Source: Dipetalonema caudispina (taxonomy: Eukaryota > Nematoda > Chromadorea > Rhabditida > Onchocercidae). From it: DNA of 36,869 nucleotides. Below the pieces are notes generated by a model that made no database searches, had not been told where the DNA came from, and saw only the letters and a list, made by a program, of their open reading frames with translations. A program made the position numbers and the translations under genes. Of this stretch, positions 1 through 13,590 are shown in pieces; position 1 is the stretch's first letter; the number at the start of each line of letters is the position of its first letter. Location: the NCBI GenBank assembly GCA_013365325.1, contig JABVXV010000473.1, positions 1 to 36,869 on the forward strand. Direction: 5' to 3'.

Positions 1-147
1 AAGTATATTGTTTATTTTATATTAGGAAATTCATTGTAAACTAGAAATGAAAATAATCAATTAAAAGATTGATTTAATTGATCGAAGTATATTGTTTATT
101 TTATATTAGGAAATTCATTGTAAACTAGAAATGAAAATAATCAATTA
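1..147. repeat. 84-bp tandem duplication
   Basis: The block starting at base 1 recurs from base 85. The first roughly 63 bases of each copy are identical and the copies diverge after that. The array may extend beyond the left edge of the window. There is no coding potential. Confidence 0.9.
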
Positions 148-454
148 TCAATTAAAAGAATTTGTATAATATAGGCATAAAGTAATTTTTATGGTTAAAT
201 TTAATATAGAATTAAATTTGAAATCTTGAATTATTTTAAATGTAGTTGTAATGATGGATGCATTCATCAATGAAAGTTGTAAATTTAGGAATTCGATTCG
301 ATCAATATAATATTGTTAATTAAATGTATATATTTTAATCTCTCTCAGTTAATGCATTGATTTCGTACAATGTTAATAATATAATAATAGAAATGATGAT
401 ATATAATTAATTGATAATATATTTTTATTCTTTTCTATCTATTAATTAGATTTG

Positions 455-479
455 GAGAGAGAGAGAGAGAGAGAGAGAA
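455..479. repeat. (GA)n microsatellite
   Basis: About twelve GA dinucleotides in a row, followed by imperfect GA/GGA sequence. It lies about 180 bases upstream of the Argonaute start codon. Confidence 0.9.
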
Positions 480-631
480 GGAGAGAGGAGAAAAGAAGGT
501 AACGTGAAGATCGTACTTATGAAATATGACCATTACATAACTCTTTTTAATAATACGACGATGTTATATTTGCATTTTATTACGATTATATTCTATCATA
601 TTCTCATTAATTGAATCATATCATTTTGCAT

Positions 632-643
632 TTGTTTCTTCAG
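632..643 (+). promoter_or_regulatory. candidate spliced-leader acceptor, Argonaute
   Basis: A pyrimidine-rich stretch ending in TTTCTTCAG stops 10 bases before the ATG at 654. No obvious upstream coding exon or strong donor pairs with it, so it is a plausible trans-splice acceptor. A cis-spliced 5' untranslated intron is the alternative. Confidence 0.5.
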
Positions 644-653
644 ACGTGATAGA

Positions 654-3600
654 ATGTCGAATCATACATATGGTCGAGGTCGTTCAAAACGTCATTTGAA
701 TAACCACACTATGGATATTCCACAGAATAATATCGGTAAGAATAATATATCATTTGTCGAACTTTGAAACTTTTTATTTGTTCCAAAATTGAACAATTGA
801 ATTCAGGAAGCATTTCATTATTCATCCTAAAAATTTCCCATTTTTTTCTTATTGGAAGCCTAGAATTACAATCTTGAACAGGATATTAGCGGATCAATGT
901 TTTGTGCACATACAGTTTCATTCAAGACTATTATATCAAGTTTCATTTTCTTTTTAGGAAGACGTTCAAGTATAGAACAGTTTAATTCATCGATTCGGAA
1001 TTTGCAGCCAGAAGTAGGTTATGTTTATGTTACCATTACCAATTCCTTAGGCAAATCGCCAAAAGAGCATTTATGGTTTAGTAAAATTAATAATTGATTA
1101 GTAGAATGATGTATTAGTGGTAAAATTCTTGAAGTAGCTTTTGGCTTCGATTTGTTTGATCAGCAAAGGTTATTAGATCATCTAGTGCATTATCCTTAGT
1201 AGTACAAAATGTTCATTCGTATATGACTGTAGACTTTTTCACAGCGTTGCCATAAGTTGCTAGTATTGTGACTTACTATCAGGTATGCATTCTTACCGTT
1301 AACTGTAACCATGTCATGGCTAAATATGTGAGTTGGAAAATATCTATTTTATTATTGAAAAATTTTGAAAGTTTATGCCTCGTGAATAACGATATATCAA
1401 TGTGCGGGTAGTCGAAGACACAGAGGATCAAAAGTAAAATTGTCACCATCAAATAGTATACTTAAGTTTTTTCTTGTATTCTAGAATGGCTTCATCAATC
1501 ATAGCTTGAATTTCGTGCCAGAAAATAATTCGTCGCACTCTTACGTTCAAAATATGCAACAGAATGCAAGGTTTGCAATTCGAAAGTTTTTTTTTGTTTG
1601 GATGGTATTAAAATGATTTATAATTGGAATGTTACTGTTACCGTTTTCTTTTAAAGAGTGTAGAAAAAGGGACATTGTTGTCGAAAAGAATGATCAAAAT
1701 AGGTTCCGCTTGCAGGATTCCATCAATGCATTCTCCATGTACCGTACTTCCACGGTTATCACCAGCCAAAATACAGCAGAAGGTTAATGTAAAAACGAAC
1801 GTTTATGCGTTGGAAATAACAGATCGTATCGTTTATCGTTACGATGTGCGCATCGAAGCGTGCCCTGGAAGACCTCATACCGCCAGTGCTACAAAGATAG
1901 ACTTATGTCATGGAAAACAGGAGTAAGTGTGCTCTTATTTACATTGTTTGCATTTGATTTCCTAGGAAATACAAAAATGATTGTTCTTATCTACACATAT
2001 ATTTTTTTAGCCCTTATCGAGCTAAGAAATGTATGCTTTTAATTGAAATGGCATTGCAAAGATATCGACAACTTCAAGAATTTGCATATGCATATGATTT
2101 GTCAAGCACGTTATTCACTAATCAACCATTGGATTTAAAAGAGGTAGGTATGGTGAAATAAAAGAGATAAGTGAAGCACTTTTTGTAAGGGACGTATATT
2201 GTTTTGAACAGCTGTTATTAACTTTCTAAGTCGGGGGAAAATTAAGAATTTCGGTGAAAGTTTTGAATAAAATGGTTGCTAATATCAAATTAATGAATTT
2301 GCGAATTTTATTCATTTGCCAATTTCTGAGATTATGTGTTCATGCAGGTCTTGATCCTTTTTCTTTTCTGAAATCCTGCTTTCTACAGCTGAGAAAATTT
2401 CCCATGAACCTTTGGCGCTGTAATGATTTCGCCAGTTAATATCGGTTGGATACGGAATTTTCTAAAAGATGCGTAAATACTGTTTGGATGAGGGTGTTGT
2501 TGAATAACTAGAAGGCATTATTTTCAGGTGTCCGAAATTACCATTTCTTCCAACAGTTTACAAGAATTACAAAAAATGTTTGGTAGTAACATCAACATAA
2601 GTATAAACATCAGCGAATGCCGAGAATTTGCTCGATCATTTCATACAGCAGATTTTGGCTCATCCATAACCCCCGATTTATTGTCTCAAGATCATTCTTT
2701 GCGTCAATTTTATGAAATCCTAACAAATCAACATGGTTTGCGGAGGTTAGATTTCAGAAATTCTTGTAAATTGCTCGTGGACTTTCGTTATTTCGTGATA
2801 GTGAAATTTCTTCCGATCATTTTGACTTCATGTTCAATCTCCATTCTTTTTTATTTCCAGTCGCAATTTTTACGTGGATGATAATATGATTCGGCTATGT
2901 TAACTTTCAATAATACGATGAGTTGAAACATATCTTGTGTTTTTGAAATTTTCATTATTTAACATATTTGAAATTGATTAGCTTATAGCTCGTTTGTTTC
3001 ATCTTGTTCGTACACAGTTAGCGGGATGATCTCAGACCAATAGAAATGAAACAGCATTCATTTTTTATTTTAGTGGATTGTATTTCTCTTTCGGTTTTGG
3101 TCGGTTATATCAAGAAAAAGACAGTATTAAACTGAAAAATGGAGTTAAACTATTAATGGGTGCCGACAAAAGTGTCCGTTTTATCGAGGGCAATCAATCA
3201 ACTGGTTTAGTTCCAGCATTGGTACTCGATGGTATGCATGTTATTAAATAATTTATGCCAACTTTGAACTTTAAATATAGTTTCTTTTCAGGAAAAAATC
3301 CATTCTTTTTAGGAAAGAAAACACCATTCTTCGGTGAAGAAACATTGATGAATTTTGCTGCTGAAATATATAAACCGGGAATCCCAAATCCATCCATTCC
3401 TGATTTGAATGGAAGAAAATTTCAAGATTTTGTACGCTATCTTGAACCAACAATCAGAGGTAAAGTTTTTGTTTCTAAGGAAGGGAAATTTAATTTTTTT
3501 TTTGCCAAAATCTTGAAATTTTGGCACAAATATTAAATCTCTATATTCCAAGAAATATAGAAGTTGAGTAAAAATTTACCATGTTTTGTCCAGAATTCTC

Positions 3601-6600
3601 AGCTTCTTTTCCAGCCCAAATAGTTATTTGGGATTCCGCTAAATTTCACCATGAGTTCCATATGTTTAAAATATGTTTTTTATCTTCCAGGTCTTCGTCT
3701 TCTTCGCTTAAATAATACTAAAACGTTCAGTGCAAATGGTTTATCAATGCAGCGAGTAGAGAAGCTTAGGTACTTAAGTTTAACCAGTTTATTTGCTCAT
3801 CTCTTGATGTTGGCTTTTAAAATAAATAATGGATTCTTATCAGATTCCCTGTAACTCCTAAATTTTTGCGATAAATCCGGACATAAAATGCGATAATTCT
3901 TAAAATGAGGCGAAAAAGATTAATTGACGATAAAAATGAGGCGTTCAAATGAGAAGGGACAAAGCAAAATAAGAATGAAAGGAAGAGGATAGAGAAATGA
4001 AAAAGCAATCATTACAATTACTATTATGAGTCACTGGCATGGTTCATATTACGAAAAGAAGAAGGAGCTGAAGTTTTAGTGGTTGAATTAGAGTCAATAG
4101 CATCTCAGTAGTAAATTTGCATGCTCTCTATTGCTCGTCAATTTTTGTTTACAGAAGTGGACGAATGTCGCTAATAGAAGCGTATAAAAGGCTGGGAATT
4201 GATATCAGGTTAATTATCACTTATTAGAAAATTATCATTGCTAAGCGATGCTATGTTTTTGTTGATATTCCATTGAATTCTGTCCATTGGATTCAAAATT
4301 CATGCTGAATTCCATTAATTTTAAATGCACTTGCAGACCTGATTTGCCGGCTGTTGTTTTGAAATCACGTTCTGGCATAGCCTTTTTTCCCTTTGAAATT
4401 TTATATGTTGCTCCTAATCAGAAAGTCCCTGATACAAAACTCCGACCGCACGAAAAGCAAGCTGTAATAAAGGTAAGACCGCAATAGTTTTTATTGTATT
4501 TATCTTTGTTGAAATTTTTTTCCATTTTCATCAGAAAATATAAATTCACTTCCCTTCATATTGTTTGGTGGTCAACGCATCATTCTTCTGGATTAACTTA
4601 CCAAACGTTTGCGAAACTGACCTTACGACACTTTGCTGATTTTTTACAACCCATGATTATTTAGATTTGCGATCTGCACAAATGTTTTCGTCAGCTGTCT
4701 GCTACATGTATATCAATAGTTAAAGATAGCAATTAGCAGTCAAACAGAAATCTTTTCACTCACTAGACTTAATTATTTACGTCTATAATTTTTGAAGAAG
4801 GCAGTCGTAGCTCCACAGCTGCGATATAAAGAAATAGAACGACATATGGAAGCGTTAAATTTGAGCGGAAGCAAATACAATCCCATTTTGGAGGCATTTG
4901 GTGTTCGAATTAGCAAGAACCCAATGGAGGTATGTTTGTTGATTTGGTGTTTCTCTTTCTTAGTTTTGATTACCATAACTTACCGCAATACGAAGACAAG
5001 GTGCAGATTATATTCAGTCTTTAAAGTGACTTCATTTCAGATTGAAGCTAATCGCCGTGTGCCACCACAAATTTCTTATAATTCGAAGTGCATCGTGAAT
5101 GTTGCACCAAATAAGGTATTAATCTTAATACGCAGTGAAAAAGAGTCATTTTTGTGCTTTAGGGTTTTGTTTTCAGTTAAAATTAATGTTTCTCATAAAA
5201 AAAACCAAAAAGAAAACTTACAGAGAGAATTTTTAAAAAAGGTATTTTTTTTTTTTTTTATTTAGAAACTTTCTCCTCTCATTCTACCGATTATTATTAA
5301 TCTTTGTATTTTTTAAATGAAAATATGACTTTTAGGCTAGCTGGAATCCTGGAAATAATCAGTTTGCAACTCCAGCAAAAGTTGACAATTTCCATCTGTT
5401 TTATGACAAAGACTGCAATAAAAATGTCATGACGTAAGTATCATTTTTAGACATTTAGGAACAGTGAGTTACGAAATAGATAGAAAAACACCCAATAACT
5501 TGGTTCGAAATGTTCTTCAATTGTTATTATCTCACTTCCATCATTCTTCTCCTCGTAATTTGAACGTAAAATTGATCCATGATAATAGATATTGGTTCTT
5601 ATATCAAGTAGCAGCAGGTTTTACAACAAATGTTAGAAAAGTTCTGATTTTCTTGTCTCTCAGTTAATGCATAGATATGTGAATAAAGACCTCAAATTCC
5701 TAGAAAGATTTTAAATTACAAAATTATTCTAATTTGATTTAAATTACGAATTCGTCCACATTTGTTTGTAAGATGCTGTTTTGTAATTAAAAATTTTTCC
5801 TACACCGTTTGATTAACCTGTGTTGAGAACAAAAAAAGAAAGTCGACATTCATTAATTTTCCGAAATATGGCAAACCTTTCAAGTAATTATGCCAACTAT
5901 GTTGGTTTCATGGTTTCTGTTCTTTTCATTTTATTAAAACACTTTTTTCCAGAAATTTTTTCCATTCAATTTGCAATGCTGCAGTGAAAAGGGGTATGAA
6001 TTTCAATAAAAAATTCATAAAGGAAGTTTGCTCAAATGAATTGGAGGCAAATATAAAAAAAGTAATAATGGAGTCTTCTGAAGCGGCAAATTTCTTCATG
6101 TATGTTGACAACCAAGAAGGCACTCATGGTTAGTATTATGGCTATCAAATCACTGAAGATAATAAATCCATCTTAGCATCTCTTTCATTTAATAATGGCA
6201 GCGGTTAGTAATAAAATGATGTCTGGTCTACGGTTCACCTGTTTTTGGAAGCTTAGGGCAGGTAAAGAGTTAACCTAGATGGAATAACGAGCATAGTTGG
6301 CTTAGTTAGCTGATTAAATAGGAATAAGCTGATGCTTGAAATGATAAGTTTCTTTTCAAAAGCCGAAGTCAGGCTTGTTTCATTTAAGAATATCAAATGG
6401 GATTTTGCTTGCAGCCATGTTTGACTAGGTGGTTTGATAACTTATAGTATTGTTGCACTATCTGTGGTTGCTAATGATAGTGTTTCTAGGAGTTTTGAAA
6501 ATTCTGTTAAGCAAACAATACAATTAAAATTACATTTGAGATCAATTGAAGCTGTATGAAGCACTTTATCAAGTGGTCACGCAACATGTAAGGTATTCCA

Positions 6601-8788
6601 CTGTGACAAATAAGACACAATCACTTGAAAATATCATCAGCAAAATGAATGTCAAAAATTTTGGTCACAATTATCATACTGTACCAGAAAATTATGCGTT
6701 AGTTTTCCATTATCTTTTCAGTTTTTCTTCTCCAATTAAAATTCAATAATATTGGAAAATTTCCAAAAACCAGAAATTTAATTTTGTTAAAATACTTTTA
6801 TCAGAATTAAAAGATGGTTATCAAATGGTGATACGCTCGTTGTTGGATACGATGTTTGTCATCCGGAGGCGCAGTCTGCAGCTGAACGTCGTTTGAATTT
6901 TATATCTACTCAACCAAGTGTTATTGGAGTAAGTCCCTTTGCGGTTAATTTTCGCAGATCTGTTGAATAAAGATGCTACTTCAGATAAACTGTGGAAAAA
7001 GATATGGCGAAAATCACTTATTTGTTATGTATTCGTTTTTGCGTTTCAATGTGGAAGCATTTTCCGATCGATCGATTAACGTTAAGTAAATTACAGTTTT
7101 CATTTAATGCTGCGAAGGAGCCGGAAACGTTCATAGGGGATTATGCATTTCATGAACCAAGGCAGGAGCAAGTCACCAGTTCCATCCTCGAAGGTCGGAT
7201 GTTTCATATTTTGAAATTATTCCATGAAATGCGTCGCAAGTTGCCAACATTAATTGTTATCACACGGGATGGTGTTTCAGAAGGACAACATAAAATGGTA
7301 AATTTATAATCTTTTGTGAAAGTGAAGAGATGGGTGGGAAGGGAGTGTAAAGAAAGGATGCGAATTTGTTAATTGGATCAAATTTCATAACTAAGAGAAG
7401 ATAAATCCTGAAGCTAGTGAAGTATAGTGGTCGGCAAAAAGCCGCTAATTTGGTTGGAGATGTTGCATTTGTATTTACTCCACTGGATGTTCCAGGTGAT
7501 GATAGACGAAATGGAAGCTATACGTGCTGGAATACAAAACTATGCTGATTTTTCTAAGAAAACAGGATATAAACCAAAAATAGTGCTTCTTATTGCTGTG
7601 AAACGTCACAACAAACGTTTCTTTGTTGAGACAGCAAATGGTTAGAATAAGTTTTCTTCATTTCTTAGTGCTTAGAAAAGTTGGAAAAAATGAGTCTTAA
7701 GGCTGGTAATTTACTCGTAATTTAGTTTTTCAGACTTACGCTTAATGATATGTGAAAGCATCACTTCATGCATAGCGAGGCAAAAAAGTTTCTTAATATC
7801 TGAAACTTTTTCCTTCTATAAGTGTGTTTTGGTTGTTTAGCATAATTTATGCTGGTTTGGGCCAGTGCAAATTTAGCCTCGGCTCATGTGTATTAAAAAT
7901 TTGTTACGCTTAAAGTAACTTCTGTAAGGAACTTTTAAACCTTAAATGTATACCACATATTTATTTCGGGAATAATCTAAATCATATTTATTTAAAATTT
8001 TACTTATTCTTTTTTTCAGGAGAAATTCAAAATTGTTTACCTGGAACCGTCATTGATCATACGATAACGCGTGTGGATGCAACGGAAATTTTTATGCAGT
8101 CACACAAAGTGATAAAAGTACGTTAAACAAGTAGCTAGTCTCTACAATTATTTTTAATATTTGTGTGGAAACACTTCACTAGTATCATTGTTTCCTGTTA
8201 TTCGGTCTTCGATTTATACTAGGAAAAATTTCTTTAGTAGAATATTTTTTTAGTAGAATATGTCGAAATAAGCATTGGATAGATAAAGTTTAATCAGTTT
8301 TAACTTTTTTCAGGGAACTGGCAAAATTCCAGCTTACACTTTGTTATTAAATGAAGCTAACATGGAAATGGATGAATTACAATCGTTTATCAATGCTCTT
8401 TGCTACAGCCATCAAATTGTCACGTCAGCAGTTTCATTACCAGAGCCAGTTTATCAAGCAGACGAATGGGCAAAAAGAGGACGCAATAATTTCCGAGCTA
8501 TGTAGTAAGTTTTATGCAAAATACATAATTGTTCCATGAGTTTAAATAATATAGCTTACGCATTTTCCATGCAACATTTATCATAATTTTTTCTTGCCCG
8601 ATTTATCCGTGATCTTTATCATAAATTGATAGTCATAGTCTAACTTCGAATGCGTTATACCGATTGTCTTCTTCAAAAAGTCGATTATATTGAAGAAAGT
8701 CATTTCCGTTATTCAATAAAACATATTAATTAACGTTTCATCAACATCCGACGCCATTTTCCATCTTGCACTTGTTAGTCTTTGCTGT

Positions 8789-8822
<34 letters not shown>

Positions 8823-8954
8823 TACTTATTTTTCAGCAAACAGAAACTTGATAAATTACCACGCAAAGCAAATGGAAAAGTGGATTGGGACGAAGTAACG
8901 AATAAACTTTGTTATATGAATCGCGAACTCGAATTAACAAGATCGAACGCCTAA
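654..8954 (+). CDS. Argonaute/PIWI-domain protein (slicer-type tetrad)
   Basis: This is a small-RNA-guided silencing protein of about 963 residues. Exons: 654-735, 958-1013, 1485-1570, 1716-1922, 2011-2143, 2528-2745, 3074-3231, 3292-3459, 3691-3769, 4155-4208, 4337-4472, 4798-4929, 5041-5115, 5336-5433, 5953-6128, 6541-6697, 6805-6928, 7097-7297, 7496-7640, 8020-8117, 8314-8504, 8837-8954. All junctions keep frame. The N-terminal domain is around residues 80-260, followed by linker L1 and then PAZ at about 314-450 (RPDLP, then FPFEILYVAPNQ). PIWI covers about 680-945: GYDVCHP with D688, PRQE with E737, RDGVSEGQ with D771, and PEPVYQAD with D911 where most Argonautes have His. The tetrad is therefore DEDD, a variant that can support slicing in this family. 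The N-terminus carries a short GRGR stretch. The acceptors of exons 12 and 16 are weak. The WAGO class usually lacks these residues, so a CSR-1/RDE-1/AGO-like type is more likely, but the exact ortholog is not assigned. Confidence 0.93.
8789..8825. repeat. (TA)n microsatellite in the last Argonaute intron
   Basis: A TA dinucleotide run with one C interruption sits just before the TTTTTCAG acceptor of the final exon (8837). Confidence 0.9.
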
Positions 8955-10398
8955 ATTTTTCAGAGTTTGGTTTTTTCTCATTAAGTTTTAGAAAAATGGA
9001 AGAACGTTTTCTTGAATAGAAACCTCTTGTACATATGATCTTTTCCTCAAAGTTGCAGTTATAAAATGGTCAACTTTCTGCCTTCAGGATACTTTCAGAA
9101 AGTGCCAAAATCTTACTTAAAAGATAGATTAATGCTCGAAGAATATTTGAAGTGTATTGAACATTCATATGTCTATATTTGTAATGCTGTATTTTTTTAA
9201 TCTTAAGTCTAAATATTTTACCTATGCAACTAAAAAATCTATACATTGCAAAAATTTTGTTATTCTGATGTTTAATAACTTTGAATATGTTTTATACTTC
9301 GTTATAAACATTATTGGGACAATTCGTTCCAAACGTTATGCCGATTATTAATAGTGATAACGATAATGAATAGTCAGCATTTGATTGAATGTCATAATTC
9401 ATCGATTCATTTACTGCCACTTATCACATTTTCGAAAGAGATTTAGCTGTACAGAGCTGCGCATTAAGCTATCTGTCAATTAATTTTTACACGTACTATC
9501 CGAATTCCAGATCAAAGATTTTAAACAGAGAAAAACAACGCGGAAATAACCGCTAATAATAAAATAGTTGCAGTTAATGATTACATTCTTTTTTTACTTT
9601 CTGCAGTTAGAAAAGTTAGATATAGATTTGGTTTTGTAAGGATTTTTTCATTTTCCTAATTTATTGTTAATATATTTTCTTTTTTCGCACGCTTTCCATT
9701 ATAAATTCCCAATAAATATTGCAGCTATGCCAGCTATTATTACTCTCATAAAATGTGATAAGAGTTTGTAAAATCCCTATATAAATATTAATTATTATCG
9801 TATGGCAGTCGTATTGTAATATGATTGCATTCAAATAATGATATTAATTCTTCCCTGAGGAATCCATAATTACTATGATTCGATAATGCTGATGTATCCC
9901 TTATATAGAAATAGCCCAATTACACGTTGAAGATTGGACTTCCCGATAGAAGTGTGCGATGATCATAATCTGTTTATGTGTTAGGCGGTTGGTAGTTTAA
10001 TTGGGCTTGGCTTATTTGTATTTCTCCGAAAGTGTATCTTACACTATATTACGACAAACTTGACTCTTCATTGCTATTCTGTGGAGTTTCCCATTTATTG
10101 CTTTACATTCTAACACTGAGAAGCAAGCTTGTACCGTTTCATTAACTTACTGTCACATATATTTATCCATATGCTCTTACTATATATGTATGTGTGCATT
10201 TTCTTGTTCGCTTAATATTTTATCTCCATGTAAAATCATAAAGAGGTTTCATTTATTCGCTTTATTGAACAATTGCAGTTATTTGCTGGTATATTTTGCA
10301 TTTGATCAGTTTACATTTAGATAAAAGTGAAAGATAAAGTAAAATTTTATTTTAAATAAATTTTAAATAAATTATGAAAAGTTTCTTTTCTTTATGAA
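8955..10398. other. intergenic region, Argonaute to DDX49-like helicase
   Basis: About 1.4 kb of AT-rich sequence with no supported gene. It should hold the Argonaute 3' untranslated region. AATAAA hexamers occur at 9558-9563 and 9711-9716 on the plus strand, but neither is close to the stop codon. Short open frames here are compositionally random. Possible acceptors before the helicase start end at 10277 and 10320. Confidence 0.5.
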
Positions 10399-13300
10399 AT
10401 GGAAGAAGAGCAGTTGGCTGAGACATCTGTTTCCGCTGGTTCTGATGATGAGGAAGAGCCAGAAGGACTAGAAATTAATCTCTTATCATCATCATCAACA
10501 AGAAAGGTTTTGTCTTTTTTGCTGCATTTGATACAAACATTTGGTAGCAGAAATGGAATTTTCGTTTTTTTTCTTTCATATTTTTTAGGGAGATGGTATT
10601 TCTGAAGCAAAAACTTTTTCTGAACTTGGTTTAAGTAAATGGATTTGCAATCAATTACGACATCTTGCCATGTATACTCCGACACCAGTACAAGTAAGGA
10701 TTATCTGTTGCGAATAGTTTCTCTTGTATGTAATTATCATGTTCATTGGAATCCTTAAATGAGGAAATATATCTTCAATAAAACTATTACACTCTTGTGT
10801 TTCTTTCAGATAAACTGTATACCTCATATTCTTGCGGGTAACGATGTGTTGGGTTGTGCAAAGACTGGAACGGGTAAAACACTGGCATTCGGTCTACCGA
10901 TCTTGCATGAGGTTTGCTTATCTTTGCCAGTATAAGTAACCCAATCAGTATATGTCTCAGGTGATTTCCCCGAAAGTGGCGTAATGTCGTTGTGTTTTTG
11001 TTTCACGTGAATTGTGTTCTACTGTGAATACAGGATAATCTTTGTTTATTTCATTACGTTGACTATATTTTCAAACCTATTAATTTCAGTATTAGGCAAA
11101 ATAAATTTACCAAGGTAATGTTATCTGCATAATGTTTACATTACAGTTGTCACTTGATCCTTATGGTATCTGTGCTTTGGTGTTGACTCCAACACGAGAA
11201 CTTGCAATACAAATTGGTGATCAGTTTGCCGCGCTTGGTACACCAATTGGTCTAAAAATTGGTATTATAGTAGGTGGAAAAGATCGTGTTGCCCAAGGCA
11301 ATGATTTGGCTAGGTATGTGTTAGAAAATTTGATTGTTTCATTAACTGCTGTTAAATTCGGAAGAAAAAAGTGTTATTTCTAGGCGTCCTCATATTGTTG
11401 TTGCAACACCTGGACGCTTAGCTGACCATCTGGAAAGTGATTCTGGAAATACTGGGAAATTTTTCGAGAAACTACGATTTCTGGTACTTGATGAAGCCGA
11501 CCGTCTTCTAGATGGACAATATTCTATAGAAGTAAGTGATTCGTTTTGTAAATGTGAAAAAAAAAACTTTCGGTAGTAAAGCAACACTCAGAGTAACCGA
11601 TATTCTGCAATCCAGGATATGGTATTATTTTCTTCACTTAAGTGCTACAGTGAGGGCAATTAGGGTGAGGGGAAAAAGTGATTTAAAGGAATTTTCACCG
11701 CATTTAAGCTAATACATTTTTCAGCTGAAAACAATCCTGAGTTTTTTGCCAAAACAGCGACAAACATTGTTATTTAGTGCTACAATTACATCGGCACTAA
11801 GTCAACTACATCAGGTGACCTTTTCAAAATTCTTTTTTTATGAAAAAAAAAAAACGTTAGCGAATGTTGTGTGGCATCAATTGCATTGTTTTGCTATTAT
11901 ATTTCAGGTATCCATCAAAAAACCATACTTTTTCGAAGACAAAAGTGATATTGCAACAGTTGACAAACTGGAGCAGAAATATGTGCTTTGTCCATGTGCT
12001 GTAAAAGATGCGTATTTAGTATACGTTGTAAAGAATTTCCATGAAAAACATCCGGATAGCTTAATTTTGATATTTTCACATACGTGCCGGGAATGTCAAG
12101 CGTTGGCAATTATGTTCCATGGATTGGGCTTCCAGGTTCATTTTTGCAGGTTAAATTTTTGGGCAAAAAAAAGGGAAATTGACATGTCTTTAGGATACGA
12201 AGTGTTTTCGTCTATTTTAAAAAATTTTTTGAATGATTGTCAACCTGACATATCATTCCATAAGAATGTTTTAATGCTTAATATAGAATTCTGAAATAAT
12301 GCTTAAATTCAGAATACTTGGAATGCTTAAAACATATGATTGGATAATAGAAAAATTGCAGGTCGGATCATTACATTCTCAAATAAGTCAACAAGAAAGA
12401 ACATCCTCTTTAACCAAATTCCGATCTGGTCGTATAAAAATTCTGATATGCACAGATGTTGCGTCACGTGGACTTGACATACCTCATGTAAATTTTTGCC
12501 ATTGGTTTATTTGTAAAGGTTCTTATTTAGACGATAGATTTACAAAAATCTCGATATTGTAAGCCTTCATTTTTCTAGATCACTTTTTTTCCTGGATTTA
12601 TGTTTGCAATCAATCACGCTCTACAGAAAATTAAAGCTTCCGTAATTCTCGGATTCCATAAGATTCATTAATTGTAAAACGTTGGTTGTAACTATGTAAT
12701 TCAGGTCGATCTAGTTGTCAATCACAATGTCCCGCAAAATCCCAAAACTTATATTCATCGAGTTGGTCGTTCAGCTCGAGCCGGAAGATTTGGTTGCGCA
12801 CTTCTATTTGTCACTCAGTATGATGTATTCTTGCTCCAAGAAATTGAAAAAGTAGTTGGGAAAAATTTAGATAAACTCGTTGTCAGCGACAAAAAGGTTA
12901 TTGTTGTTTCATTTTTTCAGAAAAAAGAAACTTCCTTTGGTCATCATTTAAATTATTTGAGGATTTCGGATGAATGAGAAGATTACGATTGCTTCATTGT
13001 TATAGGTAACGCAGTACGTGACACAAGTGTTAGTAACAAAACGGGAAGCGGAAATTAAATTGGATCAACAAAATTTCGGTGAACGAAAAGCAATAAATAA
13101 ACGAAAAGAAATGCTAATCGCTGGATTGGATCCTGATGAAGTTGAAAGAACTCTGAAAATGCAGCATGAACAAAGGTGAATATTGCAGACATGTTGTATT
13201 ATTAGTGAGGGGTAGAATCAATATATTATGTCAGCATTACTTATCACATCACGATTCTATCTTCTAAAGAATTTTGCATATTATAGAAATATGTATGGTA

Positions 13301-13590
13301 GAAATAGCAAGTAACATCATAATCGAAGTTGCTTCTTTTTGAGCAAAATGATTTATTTATACATCAAGTTTAATGAGCCTGCACAAATAAAAGACAAGAG
13401 AAAAATTGTGAATTTCTACCGTCATCATATTTTAAGCGGCAAACTTTTTCATACTCCGCTTTTATATCTTTTTAATTTAGTGTATATTTACAGGAAACAG
13501 ATAGGAAAGAAGAGACGTAAACAACTGGAAAAAGTAATTGATAAACAGAAATTGAAAAAGGAAAAGAAAAAAATGAAGTCCATAAGATAA
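10399..13590 (+). CDS. DEAD-box ATP-dependent RNA helicase, DDX49/Dbp8 family
   Basis: Nucleolar RNA helicase family; yeast Dbp8 acts in 18S rRNA maturation and small-subunit assembly. Exons: 10399-10506, 10589-10693, 10810-10911, 11147-11313, 11384-11531, 11725-11814, 11908-12135, 12362-12487, 12705-12896, 13006-13175, 13494-13590, all phase-consistent, giving 510 residues (human DDX49 is a little shorter). Visible motifs are the Q motif (TPTPVQ, about 67-71), I AKTGTGKT (88-95), Ia PTRELA (120-125), Ib TPGR (169-172), II DEAD (197-200), III SAT (228-230), [12 protein letters not shown] (347-357) and [13 protein letters not shown] (376-386). [31 protein letters not shown] and a NKRK motif near the C-terminus point to DDX49 rather than other DEAD-box families. 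There is an acidic serine-rich N-terminal extension of about 40 residues and a basic lysine-rich tail, both common in nucleolar helicases. No catalytic motif is broken. The start is the first ATG of the acidic exon. Confidence 0.95.

Larger units (their letters stand above)
148..653. other. AT-rich region upstream of the Argonaute gene
   Basis: No open frame, RNA gene or known element is seen. It contains a (GA)n microsatellite at about 455-479 followed by a purine-rich stretch to about 498. The Argonaute promoter is probably here, but no specific site can be named. Confidence 0.5.

Noticed and set aside
9157..9351. 64-codon frame in the Argonaute 3' flank
   Set aside because: Composition matches random AT-rich sequence and there is no family resemblance.
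13339..13590. 83-codon plus-strand open frame starting at 13339
   Set aside because: Only its end (13494-13590) is real, as the last exon of the DDX49-like gene. The rest is intron.
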